A DNA stretch of 35,514 bases from a virus. The notes below the pieces were generated by a model. That model worked only from the letters and a program-made list of their open reading frames with translations. It was not told where the DNA came from and made no database searches. The DNA is taken from positions 1 to 35,514 of IMG/VR virus record IMGVR_UViG_3300022920_000019; one strand, given 5' to 3'. Below, one piece after another: positions 1-6,187 of this stretch. A program made the translations under genes and the position numbers. The first letter of the stretch is position 1. Each line of letters opens with the position of its first letter.

Positions 1-1
1 A

Positions 2-91
2 TTCCCTCACACTACCTTTAATCTATATCATTCTCATTCTGATATTAAGATTCCAGTTGGAGATAATGTGAGGGTGAACCCGAAGAGTTAA
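2..91 (+). CDS. 3' end of an unidentified gene entering from the left
   Basis: Frame 2 is open from the left edge to a TAA at 89-91, giving about 29 residues ending in VGDNVRVNPKS. It stops 3-4 nt into the end of the convergent kinase gene, a compact tail-to-tail arrangement typical of phage genomes. Too short to assign a family, and it could be a chance open frame. The other + frame used from base 1 stops at once. Confidence 0.4.
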   Translation, partial: FPHTTFNLYHSHSDIKIPVGDNVRVNPKS

Positions 92-768
92 GTTCTCTTC
101 TTTGCTTCTCGTTCCTTTTTAATCCATTTCTTTGCTTTGGCATTCTCTGGTGGTTTGTCTAAGAACTTCCGAACATCTTTGTATGCTCGAAGAGTCTCTT
201 TCTGGTAATCCTTACCGTTAGAGTTATCTACGATCAACATATCCTTCTTACCGAAGAATGTCTGGAATGCACCAATGTTTCGTTGAACTTCGTTCCAGTA
301 ATTGGTGACTTCTTTCTCACCAATAGTTCTTGCACGTTGAGCATCACGATCAATAGCAGTTTGTAGATCAGTGTTAACAAAGATCATTGCGACATCGTAA
401 CCTAGTGCCTTCATTGCTTGTGCTTGTTTCTTGACTTTGTCAAACTCTTTACCAGTACCGTCAACCACAACACCAAGTCTACCCATGAGGTATCGTGCTT
501 GTTTCTTACCAGTAAGTGCCTTTGCCTTACCACGGATGTCTTGACCTTGAACCGAGAAGATGTTATCGGGAGACATTTCCATCCCTGCCTTCTTCATTGC
601 CGCCTCATATGCATCATCTGAGTTTACGACTTTCAGACCGAGAGCAGGGAGTCCTGTTTTACCTACGATAAAAGACTTACCACTTCCGGGGCCACCCGCA
701 AGGAAAACTGCTTTAAAGATTGCGGGGTCATCGACACCCTCTGTCATAAACTTCTTAAACTTTATCAT
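88..768 (-). CDS. P-loop kinase-like protein (zeta-toxin/polynucleotide-kinase type)
   Basis: 226 aa. A Walker A motif GGPGSGKS lies near residues 25-32, preceded by a hydrophobic strand (AVFLA). An NSDD acidic motif and VVVDGTGK follow, then a strand with a conserved aspartate (MLIVDNSNG), an order typical of P-loop kinases that phosphorylate small molecules or nucleic-acid ends. The C-terminus is very lysine-rich. The start at 768 is chosen because its ATG overlaps the TAA of the upstream gene (TAATG); the longer reading would begin at a GTG at 780 inside that gene. Similar proteins occur in marine T4-like phages as I recall them, with no established substrate. Inference: cytosolic kinase. 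A toxin role is not supported by anything here. Confidence 0.8.
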   Translation of the reverse strand: MIKFKKFMTEGVDDPAIFKAVFLAGGPGSGKSFIVGKTGLPALGLKVVNSDDAYEAAMKKAGMEMSPDNIFSVQGQDIRGKAKALTGKKQARYLMGRLGVVVDGTGKEFDKVKKQAQAMKALGYDVAMIFVNTDLQTAIDRDAQRARTIGEKEVTNYWNEVQRNIGAFQTFFGKKDMLIVDNSNGKDYQKETLRAYKDVRKFLDKPPENAKAKKWIKKEREAKKRT

Positions 769-917
769 TAGAAAATCCACACCAGTAATAGTGCTACTAC
801 CACACCTTCAATGAATGCTACTGATCGTGTACCAAGACCCCAATTTCGCAATGCGACATCGTAAAGGTCTTCATGTTTTTCAACGATCAATTCTTTTAGT
901 TCGTTTAACTTTTCCAT
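768..917 (-). CDS. Small single-helix membrane protein
   Basis: 49 aa. A charged N-terminal amphipathic half (MEKLNELKELIVEKHEDLYD) is followed by a C-terminal hydrophobic helix (FIEGVVVALLLVWIF) that should span or insert in the inner membrane. The start at 917 is supported by a strong AGGAG site at 926-930 that overlaps the stop codon of the upstream gene; the longer frame starting at 983 would overlap that gene by 56 nt without need. It is coupled to the downstream kinase by TAATG. The function is not recognised. A holin or antiholin is conceivable on size and topology alone, but no lysis gene lies beside it. Confidence 0.7.
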   Translation of the reverse strand: MEKLNELKELIVEKHEDLYDVALRNWGLGTRSVAFIEGVVVALLLVWIF

Positions 918-927
918 TGTTTGTCTC

Positions 928-1743
928 CTAGTCGTAGACTCTAATTTGCTGTTGCAGTGTTGATGCCATGTTTGGAAGGGCATCTCCTAGTTCGGGTAAA
1001 TCTGATGAATCTAGTAACACTGTATTGTTATTTATATATTCAAAGATTTCACGAGTATCTCTTGTAGTACCCATTATTCGGTTATCGGCACTAGGTTGGT
1101 AAATATCTATAATCACACTATCATACTTGTTTGTCGAATACCAAAGATCATTCTTCAAGTCTTGTGCATCAAAAACAGTTCCTTCTGGAATATCGTGTCC
1201 TGCAAATACTACCGCATCGTAATCAAGATCAACATACTCTGGTCGGTAATACACCCGATAGGTATCATCTCCCATCACGAATCTTTTGTTTGATTCCATT
1301 CCAGTATGCCATTGATCAGGACGCCATACCCCAAACCTTTTAAAAATCTCTTTCAGAAACGAACTATGATCTTCGGGGAATGCGACATAGACATTAGGGG
1401 TTTGCTCAAAGTAAGCATTGATGATGGGCCAAATATTTGACACCAGATTGTCTCGCACCTTCTTGTCATGTTGATGATATAATGTGGAGAAGTTAGTGTC
1501 CCTCCATGAAGGAATCACCAGAACTTCTTGGTATCCTGTTAGGGTAATGATATTCGACATACAGATTGCTTGCCATATCATACTCTTGATGAATGGTTCT
1601 TCTTGGAGATAGTCGTAAGCAGGGTATCTTGCGATCTGCTCCCTGATAATATCTTCCAGTTTTTCGAGGTCTTTGTCTGATACCAAGATACTCTCGATGA
1701 CATCACCAATCTTTTGTTTGACTACAATATAGTTATCGTTCAT
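928..1743 (-). CDS. Conserved hypothetical protein, paralogue A of a tandem pair
   Basis: 271 aa, starting at an ATG at 1743 that overlaps the TAA of the next gene upstream (TAATG). The protein is not recognised. It shares an ordered set of motifs with its upstream neighbour: GYQEVLVIPSW, then NVYVAFP, then a strand DAVVFAGHDIPEG, then a motif near IMGTTRDTR. Alternating hydrophobic strands and helices suggest an alpha/beta Rossmann-like fold, but no nucleotide- or SAM-binding glycine motif is clear. It is probably expressed late with the rest of the operon headed at 2833-2840. An internal TATAAATA on the minus strand at 1029-1036 may be chance. Confidence 0.75.
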   Translation of the reverse strand: MNDNYIVVKQKIGDVIESILVSDKDLEKLEDIIREQIARYPAYDYLQEEPFIKSMIWQAICMSNIITLTGYQEVLVIPSWRDTNFSTLYHQHDKKVRDNLVSNIWPIINAYFEQTPNVYVAFPEDHSSFLKEIFKRFGVWRPDQWHTGMESNKRFVMGDDTYRVYYRPEYVDLDYDAVVFAGHDIPEGTVFDAQDLKNDLWYSTNKYDSVIIDIYQPSADNRIMGTTRDTREIFEYINNNTVLLDSSDLPELGDALPNMASTLQQQIRVYD

Positions 1744-2546
1744 TAGTAGACCTTGTACCACTCATTAATACTTTCTATATTATGTGCCAATCGTCTGTAG
1801 AGTAGTTCATCTTTTGTATTGACTAATTTATCTTTAAACTCTGGAAGTAGTAATAGTTTGGGAGTGTATATTCTGTTGGGGGTATTGATCGCATTAATAA
1901 CTCGGTTGATAGAATTATCCCTAGATTTTGGTGTGCCAGTCAATCTGCGAAGTGTGCCACGGTAGGCATCGACTAATTGAAAATCATCGGTACAGTGTCT
2001 GGCAAACTTTGCTTTGACTGCTTGTGGATTGAAACTACCTTCTTTATATCCTTCGTTTCCTAGTAAGACAACGGCATCAAACTTGGGAGCATCATTCTCT
2101 GCTAAGTGAAACGAACCATCAATCTTGAACCAACTATCACAGTGAATGACATTGATGTCGTACATCGCATAGAGGTCATCAAAGATATTACCCAACTTGG
2201 GTTGTGCGACATAGATGTTACCGTGGGTTTCGTTTACTGTGTGTACGATAGGGAAAAGATGATCACCCGCACTTCTTATTGGTCTATATCGTCCATCTCT
2301 CAATTTGGGATAATCGTTATTTTCAAACGAAGGCACTACAAGAATATTCTCATAACCAGAAACCGCAATCATAGCATCCAATATAGATGCGTCTGTGACC
2401 ATAGAGGTTACATCATTAACCTTGGTGTGTTTACCATTATAGGATGGTATACACTTGCGGATATCACCTACTATCTTTTCCTTAGTACTAAGGGGTATGA
2501 CGGTGTTCTCTACGGAGTTTTTAGGTTGAGTCTTGTATAAGAGCAT
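1743..2546 (-). CDS. Conserved hypothetical protein, paralogue B of a tandem pair
   Basis: 267 aa. It carries the same motif order as its downstream neighbour: GYENILVVPSF, NIYVAQP, FDAVVLLGNEGYKEGSF, and a RLTGTPKSRDNS stretch that matches IMGTTRDTR in position. The shared order indicates an old tandem duplication that has diverged strongly. Its stop overlaps the start of paralogue A, and 3 nt separate it from the 87-aa gene upstream, so the three are co-transcribed. No function is known to me. The alpha/beta pattern could fit an enzyme, but no catalytic signature is visible. Confidence 0.75.
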   Translation of the reverse strand: MLLYKTQPKNSVENTVIPLSTKEKIVGDIRKCIPSYNGKHTKVNDVTSMVTDASILDAMIAVSGYENILVVPSFENNDYPKLRDGRYRPIRSAGDHLFPIVHTVNETHGNIYVAQPKLGNIFDDLYAMYDINVIHCDSWFKIDGSFHLAENDAPKFDAVVLLGNEGYKEGSFNPQAVKAKFARHCTDDFQLVDAYRGTLRRLTGTPKSRDNSINRVINAINTPNRIYTPKLLLLPEFKDKLVNTKDELLYRRLAHNIESINEWYKVY

Positions 2547-2549
2547 TAC

Positions 2550-2813
2550 TTATTTTCCTGAGTAAATCGTCTGAATGTGATCTTCAAACTGTTCTATCTT
2601 CTCGGTACGATTGGGCCATAGGATGTATTCCTTCTCAGGGTTCATCTTGAGGTTGTTCAACAATGGTTGAATCGCATTGAACAGTTTGTCTAGTTTTTCT
2701 TGGGTTTCTGTTGTAGACGATGACGCAGACTCTGCTTTCGCAGTTGCGGTCTGTACCGCATCTAGTTCTGTCTCGTCTACGAGGGTAAACCCGAAATCGA
2801 ATAATTCTGCCAT
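2550..2813 (-). CDS. Conserved T4-like phage protein of unknown function
   Basis: 87 aa, acidic. A short N-terminal segment ELFDFGFTLVDE is followed by an Ala/Ser/Thr-rich probable coiled coil, then a conserved-looking C-terminal block with LNNLKMNPEKEYILWPNR and a final EQFEDHIQTIYSGK. I recognise this pattern as a small protein recurrent in marine T4-like phages, without a known role. It is the first gene of the minus-strand operon. Its ATG has an AGGAG site at 2821-2825 and lies just downstream of a TATAAATA late promoter box, so it should be a late, possibly virion-assembly, protein. Confidence 0.75.
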   Translation of the reverse strand: MAELFDFGFTLVDETELDAVQTATAKAESASSSTTETQEKLDKLFNAIQPLLNNLKMNPEKEYILWPNRTEKIEQFEDHIQTIYSGK

Positions 2814-2832
2814 AATCGTTCTCCTGTCCTTC

Positions 2833-2840
2833 TATTTATA
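2833..2840 (-). promoter_or_regulatory. T4-type late promoter box for the left minus-strand operon
   Basis: A perfect TATAAATA on the minus strand. By T4 late-promoter spacing (box at -13 to -6), transcription would start near 2827, leaving a leader of about 14 nt that holds the AGGAG site of the 87-aa gene. It is back to back with the early promoter at 2861-2889. Confidence 0.75.
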
Positions 2841-2860
2841 AGGTTTTTTACTTAAAGTAC

Positions 2861-2889
2861 TTGACAAAGTATGCTGATTCGTGTATTAT
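2861..2889 (+). promoter_or_regulatory. Sigma70-like early promoter P1
   Basis: TTGACA (2861-2866), a 17-bp spacer and TATTAT (2884-2889). A second TATAAT at 2893-2898 is too far from the -35 to pair with it. It heads the plus-strand early block. Confidence 0.75.
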
Positions 2890-2920
2890 ATGTATAATAG
2901 TGAGAGAAAGAGGAAATGAT

Positions 2921-3214
2921 ATGCAAACACTCAATGGGTCAATGCGGTATGATGCATCAGGACGCAAACGTAAGACCAGTGCATGGACTAAGACCAAACG
3001 GTACAAACCAGAGTTTAAACCCCTAGAATCAGTCTCTGTACACCGTGACACCCATCGTGAGAAGTATCCTTCTCGTAATGATATGGGATATACCCAAACC
3101 AATGATACCTCATACAAACTAGAGGAATCCAAGAAGTTCACTGTCGCACCCGCATTCAACAAGGGTGCATATCAAGTAATACCCCAATCCGACATTAAAC
3201 ATATAGGAAAATAA
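2921..3214 (+). CDS. Small basic hypothetical protein
   Basis: 97 aa. The first gene after promoter P1. The ATG at 2921 follows an AGAGGAA site at 2909-2915, whereas the longer frame opening at 2861 would start inside the promoter itself. The N-terminal half is rich in Arg/Lys (YDASGRKRKT, TKTKRYKPEF) with scattered aromatics, suggesting a nucleic-acid or host-protein binder. No recognisable family. Early phage proteins of this kind often target host machinery, but that is only a general expectation. Confidence 0.65.
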   Translation: MQTLNGSMRYDASGRKRKTSAWTKTKRYKPEFKPLESVSVHRDTHREKYPSRNDMGYTQTNDTSYKLEESKKFTVAPAFNKGAYQVIPQSDIKHIGK

Positions 3215-3215
3215 C

Positions 3216-3392
3216 ATGGAAAATCTACTAAATCCCGACCCTCGTACCCCATTTGAGATATTCGCAAATGAAATGTACCAAGAGAACTGTATAGAACGTG
3301 AGTCATATGGTGAACCTTTCTTGACCTTGGATGAATATATTGAAAAAAATATGAAGTTTTTACTTGACAATGCCCCCAAGAGTGTGCTATAA
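3216..3392 (+). CDS. 58-aa acidic hypothetical protein
   Basis: Begins MENLLNPDPRTPFEIFANEM and ends in DNAPKSVL. The ATG at 3216 comes 1 nt after the preceding stop and has an AGGA site at 3205-3208. The middle (FLTLDEYIEKNMKFLLD) is helical. Its last codons carry the -35 element of promoter P2, and the stop TAA lies within the -10 hexamer, so coding and promoter functions overlap. The family is unknown; it is supported as a gene by spacing and ribosome site. Confidence 0.6.
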   Translation: MENLLNPDPRTPFEIFANEMYQENCIERESYGEPFLTLDEYIEKNMKFLLDNAPKSVL

Positions 3393-3393
3393 T
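3364..3393 (+). promoter_or_regulatory. Sigma70-like early promoter P2
   Basis: TTGACA (3364-3369), an 18-bp spacer and a perfect TATAAT (3388-3393), placed across the 3' end of the 58-aa gene. Start of transcription expected near 3400, about 30 nt before the next ATG. Confidence 0.8.
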
Positions 3394-3428
3394 ACCCTTG
3401 TATTGATAATGAGAAGAGTGAGTATATT

Positions 3429-3647
3429 ATGTCTGAAGTAACTTATGTAGTTCGTTGTGCCGAAACCGACAAACCCCTTGCAGGTTTCTTTACTCCCTGT
3501 TATGACCGTGAGACTGCGTTCATATACCAAACCCAGTTAGAACAACATGGTTACGAGAATACCTATGTTGTTGCTCGTAGAGAGAGTGCCGAGGTCACTG
3601 GTATGTATCAGGAACGTGAAGTATTCAATACGGAGGTATATGTATGA
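3429..3647 (+). CDS. Small hypothetical protein
   Basis: 72 aa. It begins with a strand (TYVVRCAETDKPLAGF), then a helix (RETAFIYQTQLEQHGY) and another strand (NTYVVARR), consistent with a small alpha/beta fold. There is no clear Shine-Dalgarno; only a purine-rich GAGAAGAG stretch at 3411-3418 precedes the ATG. It is the first gene after promoter P2. Its TGA overlaps the next start (ATGA), so translation of the following gene is probably coupled. Function not recognised. Confidence 0.65.
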   Translation: MSEVTYVVRCAETDKPLAGFFTPCYDRETAFIYQTQLEQHGYENTYVVARRESAEVTGMYQEREVFNTEVYV

Positions 3648-3886
3648 TTACCTTCGCAACCCAAGAACGCATTGACGTTCTGACCGAGAAGTTTGAGATA
3701 CTCACTGAGGGCATGGAGAACTGGAAGATGCCAATTGACACTGTCATCCACACATCTGAACTGAATGATATGCGTGATGCGTGTGAATGGTTTACTGGTT
3801 CCAAACTCTATGTGAAAGAACAAGTATCAAATGAATTAAAGTACCGAGTAATGGCAAAAGGATACTATAATGCAATCGGAAGTTAA
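3644..3886 (+). CDS. Small hypothetical protein
   Basis: 80 aa, largely helical (QERIDVLTEKFEILTEGMEN; TSELNDMRDACEWFTG) and mildly acidic. It overlaps its upstream neighbour by 4 nt and its downstream neighbour by 17 nt, placing it firmly in the compact early operon. No family is recognised and no membrane segment or metal motif is present. Confidence 0.65.
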   Translation: MITFATQERIDVLTEKFEILTEGMENWKMPIDTVIHTSELNDMRDACEWFTGSKLYVKEQVSNELKYRVMAKGYYNAIGS

Positions 3887-4151
3887 ATCAATCCAAGGTG
3901 GTTGCACAATTGAGAAGTTTGATATGCCAGATTTGAATGGTTATCAACTCATCTATAAATTTGATAATGGTTATGGTGCCTCTGTAGTCAAGCATGATAT
4001 GTCCTATGGAGGCAAGAAAGGTCTCTATGAGATTGCGGTACTTGACAATGAGGGTGACCTGTGTTATGATACAGACATAACTAATGATACTGTTGGTCAT
4101 CTCAGAATGAGTGATGTTGAGCAATATCTTGCTGAGATATCAATGCTATGA
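3870..4151 (+). CDS. Small hypothetical protein
   Basis: 93 aa. Predicted mostly beta in its first two thirds (GYQLIYKFDNGYGASVVKH; GLYEIAVLDNEGDLCYDTD), with a short helical end (SDVEQYLAEISML). It starts inside the previous gene (17-nt overlap) and its TGA overlaps the next ATG. The segment coding VLDNEGDLCYD also contains a good sigma70 promoter (P3). Function unknown. Confidence 0.65.
   Translation: MQSEVKSIQGGCTIEKFDMPDLNGYQLIYKFDNGYGASVVKHDMSYGGKKGLYEIAVLDNEGDLCYDTDITNDTVGHLRMSDVEQYLAEISML
4042..4070 (+). promoter_or_regulatory. Sigma70-like promoter P3 inside a coding region
   Basis: TTGACA (4042-4047), a 17-bp spacer and TATGAT (4065-4070), within the 93-aa gene. It shares the flank (T)AC-TTGACA-A with P1 and P2. 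It would give an extra transcript for the downstream 30-aa and 181-aa genes. Confidence 0.5.
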
Positions 4152-4240
4152 AAATTGAACTGACCCGATTAGACCTTGCGTATTGGTCAACACTATATGT
4201 TGGTATGATCGGATTTATTATTTACGAGGTTATGAGATGA
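4148..4240 (+). CDS. 30-aa membrane peptide
   Basis: MKIELTRLDLAYWSTLYVGM continues into a hydrophobic IGFIIYEVMR, making one likely transmembrane helix. It is locked between its neighbours by ATGA overlaps at both ends (4148-4151 and 4237-4240), which strongly favours real translation despite the size. The role is unknown; small single-span early phage peptides can act on membrane proteins, but nothing here shows a target. Confidence 0.6.
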   Translation: MKIELTRLDLAYWSTLYVGMIGFIIYEVMR

Positions 4241-4782
4241 ACATATTTCATCTAGACAATGATCCCAAAATTGCCGCACAGATGATGTGTGACAAACATG
4301 TGGTCAAGATGGTCACTGAGTACGGTCAGATGCTGTCTACTGCACATCGTGTACTAGACGGTGAGTTGTACACAGACAAGACCAAGAATGGTCGTAACAT
4401 CAAACGATGGAGACTCCAACAACCTGCCCGTCAAAACGATTTGTACAAAGCATCTCATGTGAATCATCCATCTAACATCTGGGTTCGTGAGAACGAGGAG
4501 AACTACCGATGGTTGTTCAAACACTTCCAAGCAACTGCAAAGGAGTATGAGAAACGATATGGCCGTGTTCATGCTACCTATGATAAGTTAGGTGGTTACC
4601 TGTGGTTTGCACCACATAATATTAACCGATTCGGAAGACTTACCAAATTCGCACAAGCAATGCCTGAGTATTGCAAACGTGAAGACCCTGTAGAAGCATA
4701 CCGTTTCTACTACATCAAAGAGAAGGTAGACTTCGCAAAGTGGACTAACCGTGAAGTGCCTAGTTGGTTCTTGGTAGCATAA
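4237..4782 (+). CDS. Conserved phage protein with N-terminal MNIFHLDNDP signature
   Basis: 181 aa. Starts at an ATG at 4237 overlapping the stop of the 30-aa peptide (ATGA); the longer frame from 4183 would run through that gene. It begins MNIFHLDNDPKIAAQMMCDK, then HVVKMVTEYGQMLSTAHRVL, and later has WVRENEENYRWLFKHF and GYLWFAPHN. I recognise this as a family widespread in T4-like and other marine phages, with conserved His/Asp/Cys residues near the N-terminus that could bind metal, but I know of no established activity. It is followed by a short A-rich gap and promoter P4. Confidence 0.7.
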   Translation: MNIFHLDNDPKIAAQMMCDKHVVKMVTEYGQMLSTAHRVLDGELYTDKTKNGRNIKRWRLQQPARQNDLYKASHVNHPSNIWVRENEENYRWLFKHFQATAKEYEKRYGRVHATYDKLGGYLWFAPHNINRFGRLTKFAQAMPEYCKREDPVEAYRFYYIKEKVDFAKWTNREVPSWFLVA

Positions 4783-4793
4783 TAAAAAAACAC

Positions 4794-4822
4794 TTGACTT
4801 TATAAGGAGAACACTGTATAAT
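4794..4822 (+). promoter_or_regulatory. Sigma70-like promoter P4
   Basis: TTGACT (4794-4799), a 17-bp spacer and a perfect TATAAT (4817-4822). The -10 overlaps the ATG of the 57-aa ORF, so transcripts started here (about 4829) would serve the DUF2693 gene at 4996 rather than that ORF. Confidence 0.7.
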
Positions 4823-4994
4823 GAACTTAACACGAAAACGAAGATATGTATTCTCGAACCAGTGGAAATGGGAACGAGAGTTCTGGATAACTCCATCGAT
4901 TAGTTTTAATTTTTCAGATGGATTCTGTTTAGATATATCGTTTTTGTTTTTTAAATTTTACACTTTTAATGACTATAACTATGATGGAGAATGA
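4821..4994 (+). CDS. 57-aa aromatic-rich hypothetical protein
   Basis: MNLTRKRRYVFSNQWKWERE is followed by an amphipathic Phe-rich part (ITPSISFNFSDGF; DISFLFFKFYTFNDY) with alternating hydrophobics, as in a small beta protein or membrane-associated peptide. AGGAG at 4805-4809 lies 11 nt upstream of the ATG, slightly far. The start sits in the -10 of P4, so it must be read from an upstream transcript if it is translated. The following gene starts 2 nt after its stop. Plausible but not certain. Confidence 0.5.
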   Translation: MNLTRKRRYVFSNQWKWEREFWITPSISFNFSDGFCLDISFLFFKFYTFNDYNYDGE

Positions 4995-4995
4995 A

Positions 4996-5250
4996 ATGAC
5001 TTATGAAGAAATTGTAAATACCCTGAGACTGGGTGTAGTAAACTTGTCGTTCACGAAAGTGAAGGATGGAGCAGTTCGTGAGATGAGAGCAACATTGGTA
5101 TCCGATAAGATACCAGAAGATAAGATGCCCAAGACTGATGTCAATTCAAATACTGAGAAGAACCAAATTGCGGTTCGTGTATTTGATTTGGATGTTAACG
5201 ATTGGAGATCATTTCGTGTTGATTCCCTATTGACTTTTAATGCTGTATAA
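4996..5250 (+). CDS. DUF2693-like SH3-barrel protein
   Basis: 84 aa. The pattern VNLSFTKVKDGAVREMRATL, then a basic/acidic loop (DKIPEDKMPK), then VRVFDLDVNDWRSFRVDSL matches my memory of the DUF2693 family, small SH3-like barrels found in phages. The ATG at 4996 is chosen because GGAG at 4986-4989 lies 6 nt upstream; three earlier in-frame ATGs (4969, 4981, 4984) overlap the previous ORF. The biochemical role is unknown. The last codons contain the -35 of promoter P5. Confidence 0.65.
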   Translation: MTYEEIVNTLRLGVVNLSFTKVKDGAVREMRATLVSDKIPEDKMPKTDVNSNTEKNQIAVRVFDLDVNDWRSFRVDSLLTFNAV

Positions 5251-5258
5251 TTTATAAT
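5230..5258 (+). promoter_or_regulatory. Sigma70-like promoter P5
   Basis: TTGACT (5230-5235), a 17-bp spacer and TATAAT (5253-5258). A second TATAAT at 5246-5251 is only 10 bp from the -35. Transcription would start near 5265, only about 4 nt before the ATG at 5269, which has no Shine-Dalgarno. Confidence 0.65.
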
Positions 5259-5268
5259 ATATACTATT

Positions 5269-5847
5269 ATGCCAAAGAAACTGACACCCGCACAAAAAGC
5301 AAAACGCACCAGAGATGCCAAGAAGAATGCAAATCTGGATGCGTTAGGTTTTGAACGTAAGAAAGTGAAACGCAGACGTAAACCAATGTCTGATGAACAG
5401 AAGAAGGCGGCAGTGGAAAGACTTGCGAAGGCAAGAGAAGCACGGGGTGCCGATGGTTCTAAGTCGGTACACCACAGCATCAGAGACTTGGATGTTGATC
5501 ACTTCTTACATTGGAAAAAAGTTAAAGGTTGGGTGAAGTCTTGTACTGATGAACTCAAAGGATTGAAGAGTTATAAAGACTCTAAAGTCTCGAAGGAACG
5601 AGCACAGTATCAAGACCTCGAAGTCTACATCTCTAATATGAAGAAGTATCTCAGTGGTGGTGTGTGGTCTGATTTTCGTTATGGTGAACAACGTGAGGGG
5701 AGAATCCAGAAGGTGTGTATTGCTATGGCATACTATCCTGACGGAACCCCCAAACGTAACTACGGAACATGGTATCCAGACATCGCACAAGTCTGGACTC
5801 GTGAACTGGAGCAAGAGTTCAAAAAGGATGAAGAATATGCAGGTTGA
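5269..5847 (+). CDS. Lysine-rich conserved hypothetical protein upstream of gp33
   Basis: 192 aa. The first 60 residues are extremely basic (KKVKRRRKPM; many Ala/Lys/Arg), suggesting a flexible nucleic-acid-binding tail. The C-terminal part has an aromatic block, RIQKVCIAMAYYPDGTPKRN then GTWYPDIAQVWTREL. The pattern is familiar from T4-like marine phages next to gp33/gp32, but I know no function. In T4 the helicase loader gp59 sits in this neighbourhood; I see no convincing match to it. The end overlaps the gp33 start by 11 nt. With no visible ribosome site and a promoter start near 5265, the mRNA may be almost leaderless. Confidence 0.65.
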   Translation: MPKKLTPAQKAKRTRDAKKNANLDALGFERKKVKRRRKPMSDEQKKAAVERLAKAREARGADGSKSVHHSIRDLDVDHFLHWKKVKGWVKSCTDELKGLKSYKDSKVSKERAQYQDLEVYISNMKKYLSGGVWSDFRYGEQREGRIQKVCIAMAYYPDGTPKRNYGTWYPDIAQVWTRELEQEFKKDEEYAG

Positions 5848-6109
5848 TTTTCAGATAGGTGGTGTGGACTCTTCTGGTAATGAGTCTAACTTTATGAACA
5901 AGAAGAAATTCACCAAGATGGTGGAGGACTGTGTAAGAAGAGAGTCCATGAGTTATATGGACACGGTTGTTTATTTGTGTGAACAGAACAACCTAGAGAT
6001 TGAAGATGTCAAGAAATATATTGCCATCTCAATAAAGGAGAAGATTGAGTTTGAAGCAATGAAACTTAATTTCCTCCAAAGAACTGAAAGTTTACCAAAT
6101 ACTAAATAA
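5837..6109 (+). CDS. 33: Late transcription co-activator gp33-like protein
   Basis: 90 aa. Contains KKKFTKMVEDCV, then SYMDTVVYLCEQNNLEIEDV, then KEKIEFEAMKLNFLQ and a TESLP end, the arrangement I associate with gp33 of T4-like phages. In T4, gp33 binds the RNA polymerase beta flap and links it to the sliding clamp, allowing the late sigma factor gp55 to use TATAAATA promoters. The ATG at 5837 overlaps the end of the lysine-rich gene; a longer frame from 5654 lies almost wholly inside that gene and is rejected. At 90 aa it is slightly shorter than T4 gp33 (112 aa). It fits the TATAAATA boxes found in this window. Confidence 0.7.
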   Translation: MQVDFQIGGVDSSGNESNFMNKKKFTKMVEDCVRRESMSYMDTVVYLCEQNNLEIEDVKKYIAISIKEKIEFEAMKLNFLQRTESLPNTK

Positions 6110-6162
6110 AGGTATTGAAGATACTAATATTCGGCAGAAAATAAACTGAATAAAGGTATTGA
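6105..6162 (+). repeat. 14-nt direct repeat upstream of gp32
   Basis: AATAAAGGTATTGA occurs at 6105-6118 and again at 6149-6162, 44 nt apart (about four helical turns). The second copy runs into the -35 of the gp32 promoter. Possible operator pair for a regulator, or remnant of a duplicated promoter. Confidence 0.55.
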
Positions 6163-6187
6163 CTTTCTATTTACATTATGATACAAT
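6159..6187 (+). promoter_or_regulatory. Sigma70-like promoter P6 for gp32
   Basis: TTGACT (6159-6164), a 17-bp spacer and TACAAT (6182-6187). Transcription would start near 6194, giving a leader of about 41 nt before the gp32 ATG. Confidence 0.7.

Noticed and set aside
4-74. Inverted repeat CCCTCAC (4-10) / GTGAGGG (68-74)
   Set aside because: Arms are only 7 nt with a 57-nt loop inside an apparent coding tail; expected by chance.
4183-4236. N-terminal extension of the 181-aa protein and similar upstream extensions (5654, 8948-9014, 9866, 780, 1761)
   Set aside because: Each extension runs through a neighbouring gene, while an internal ATG has a stop/start overlap or a ribosome site at the right distance.
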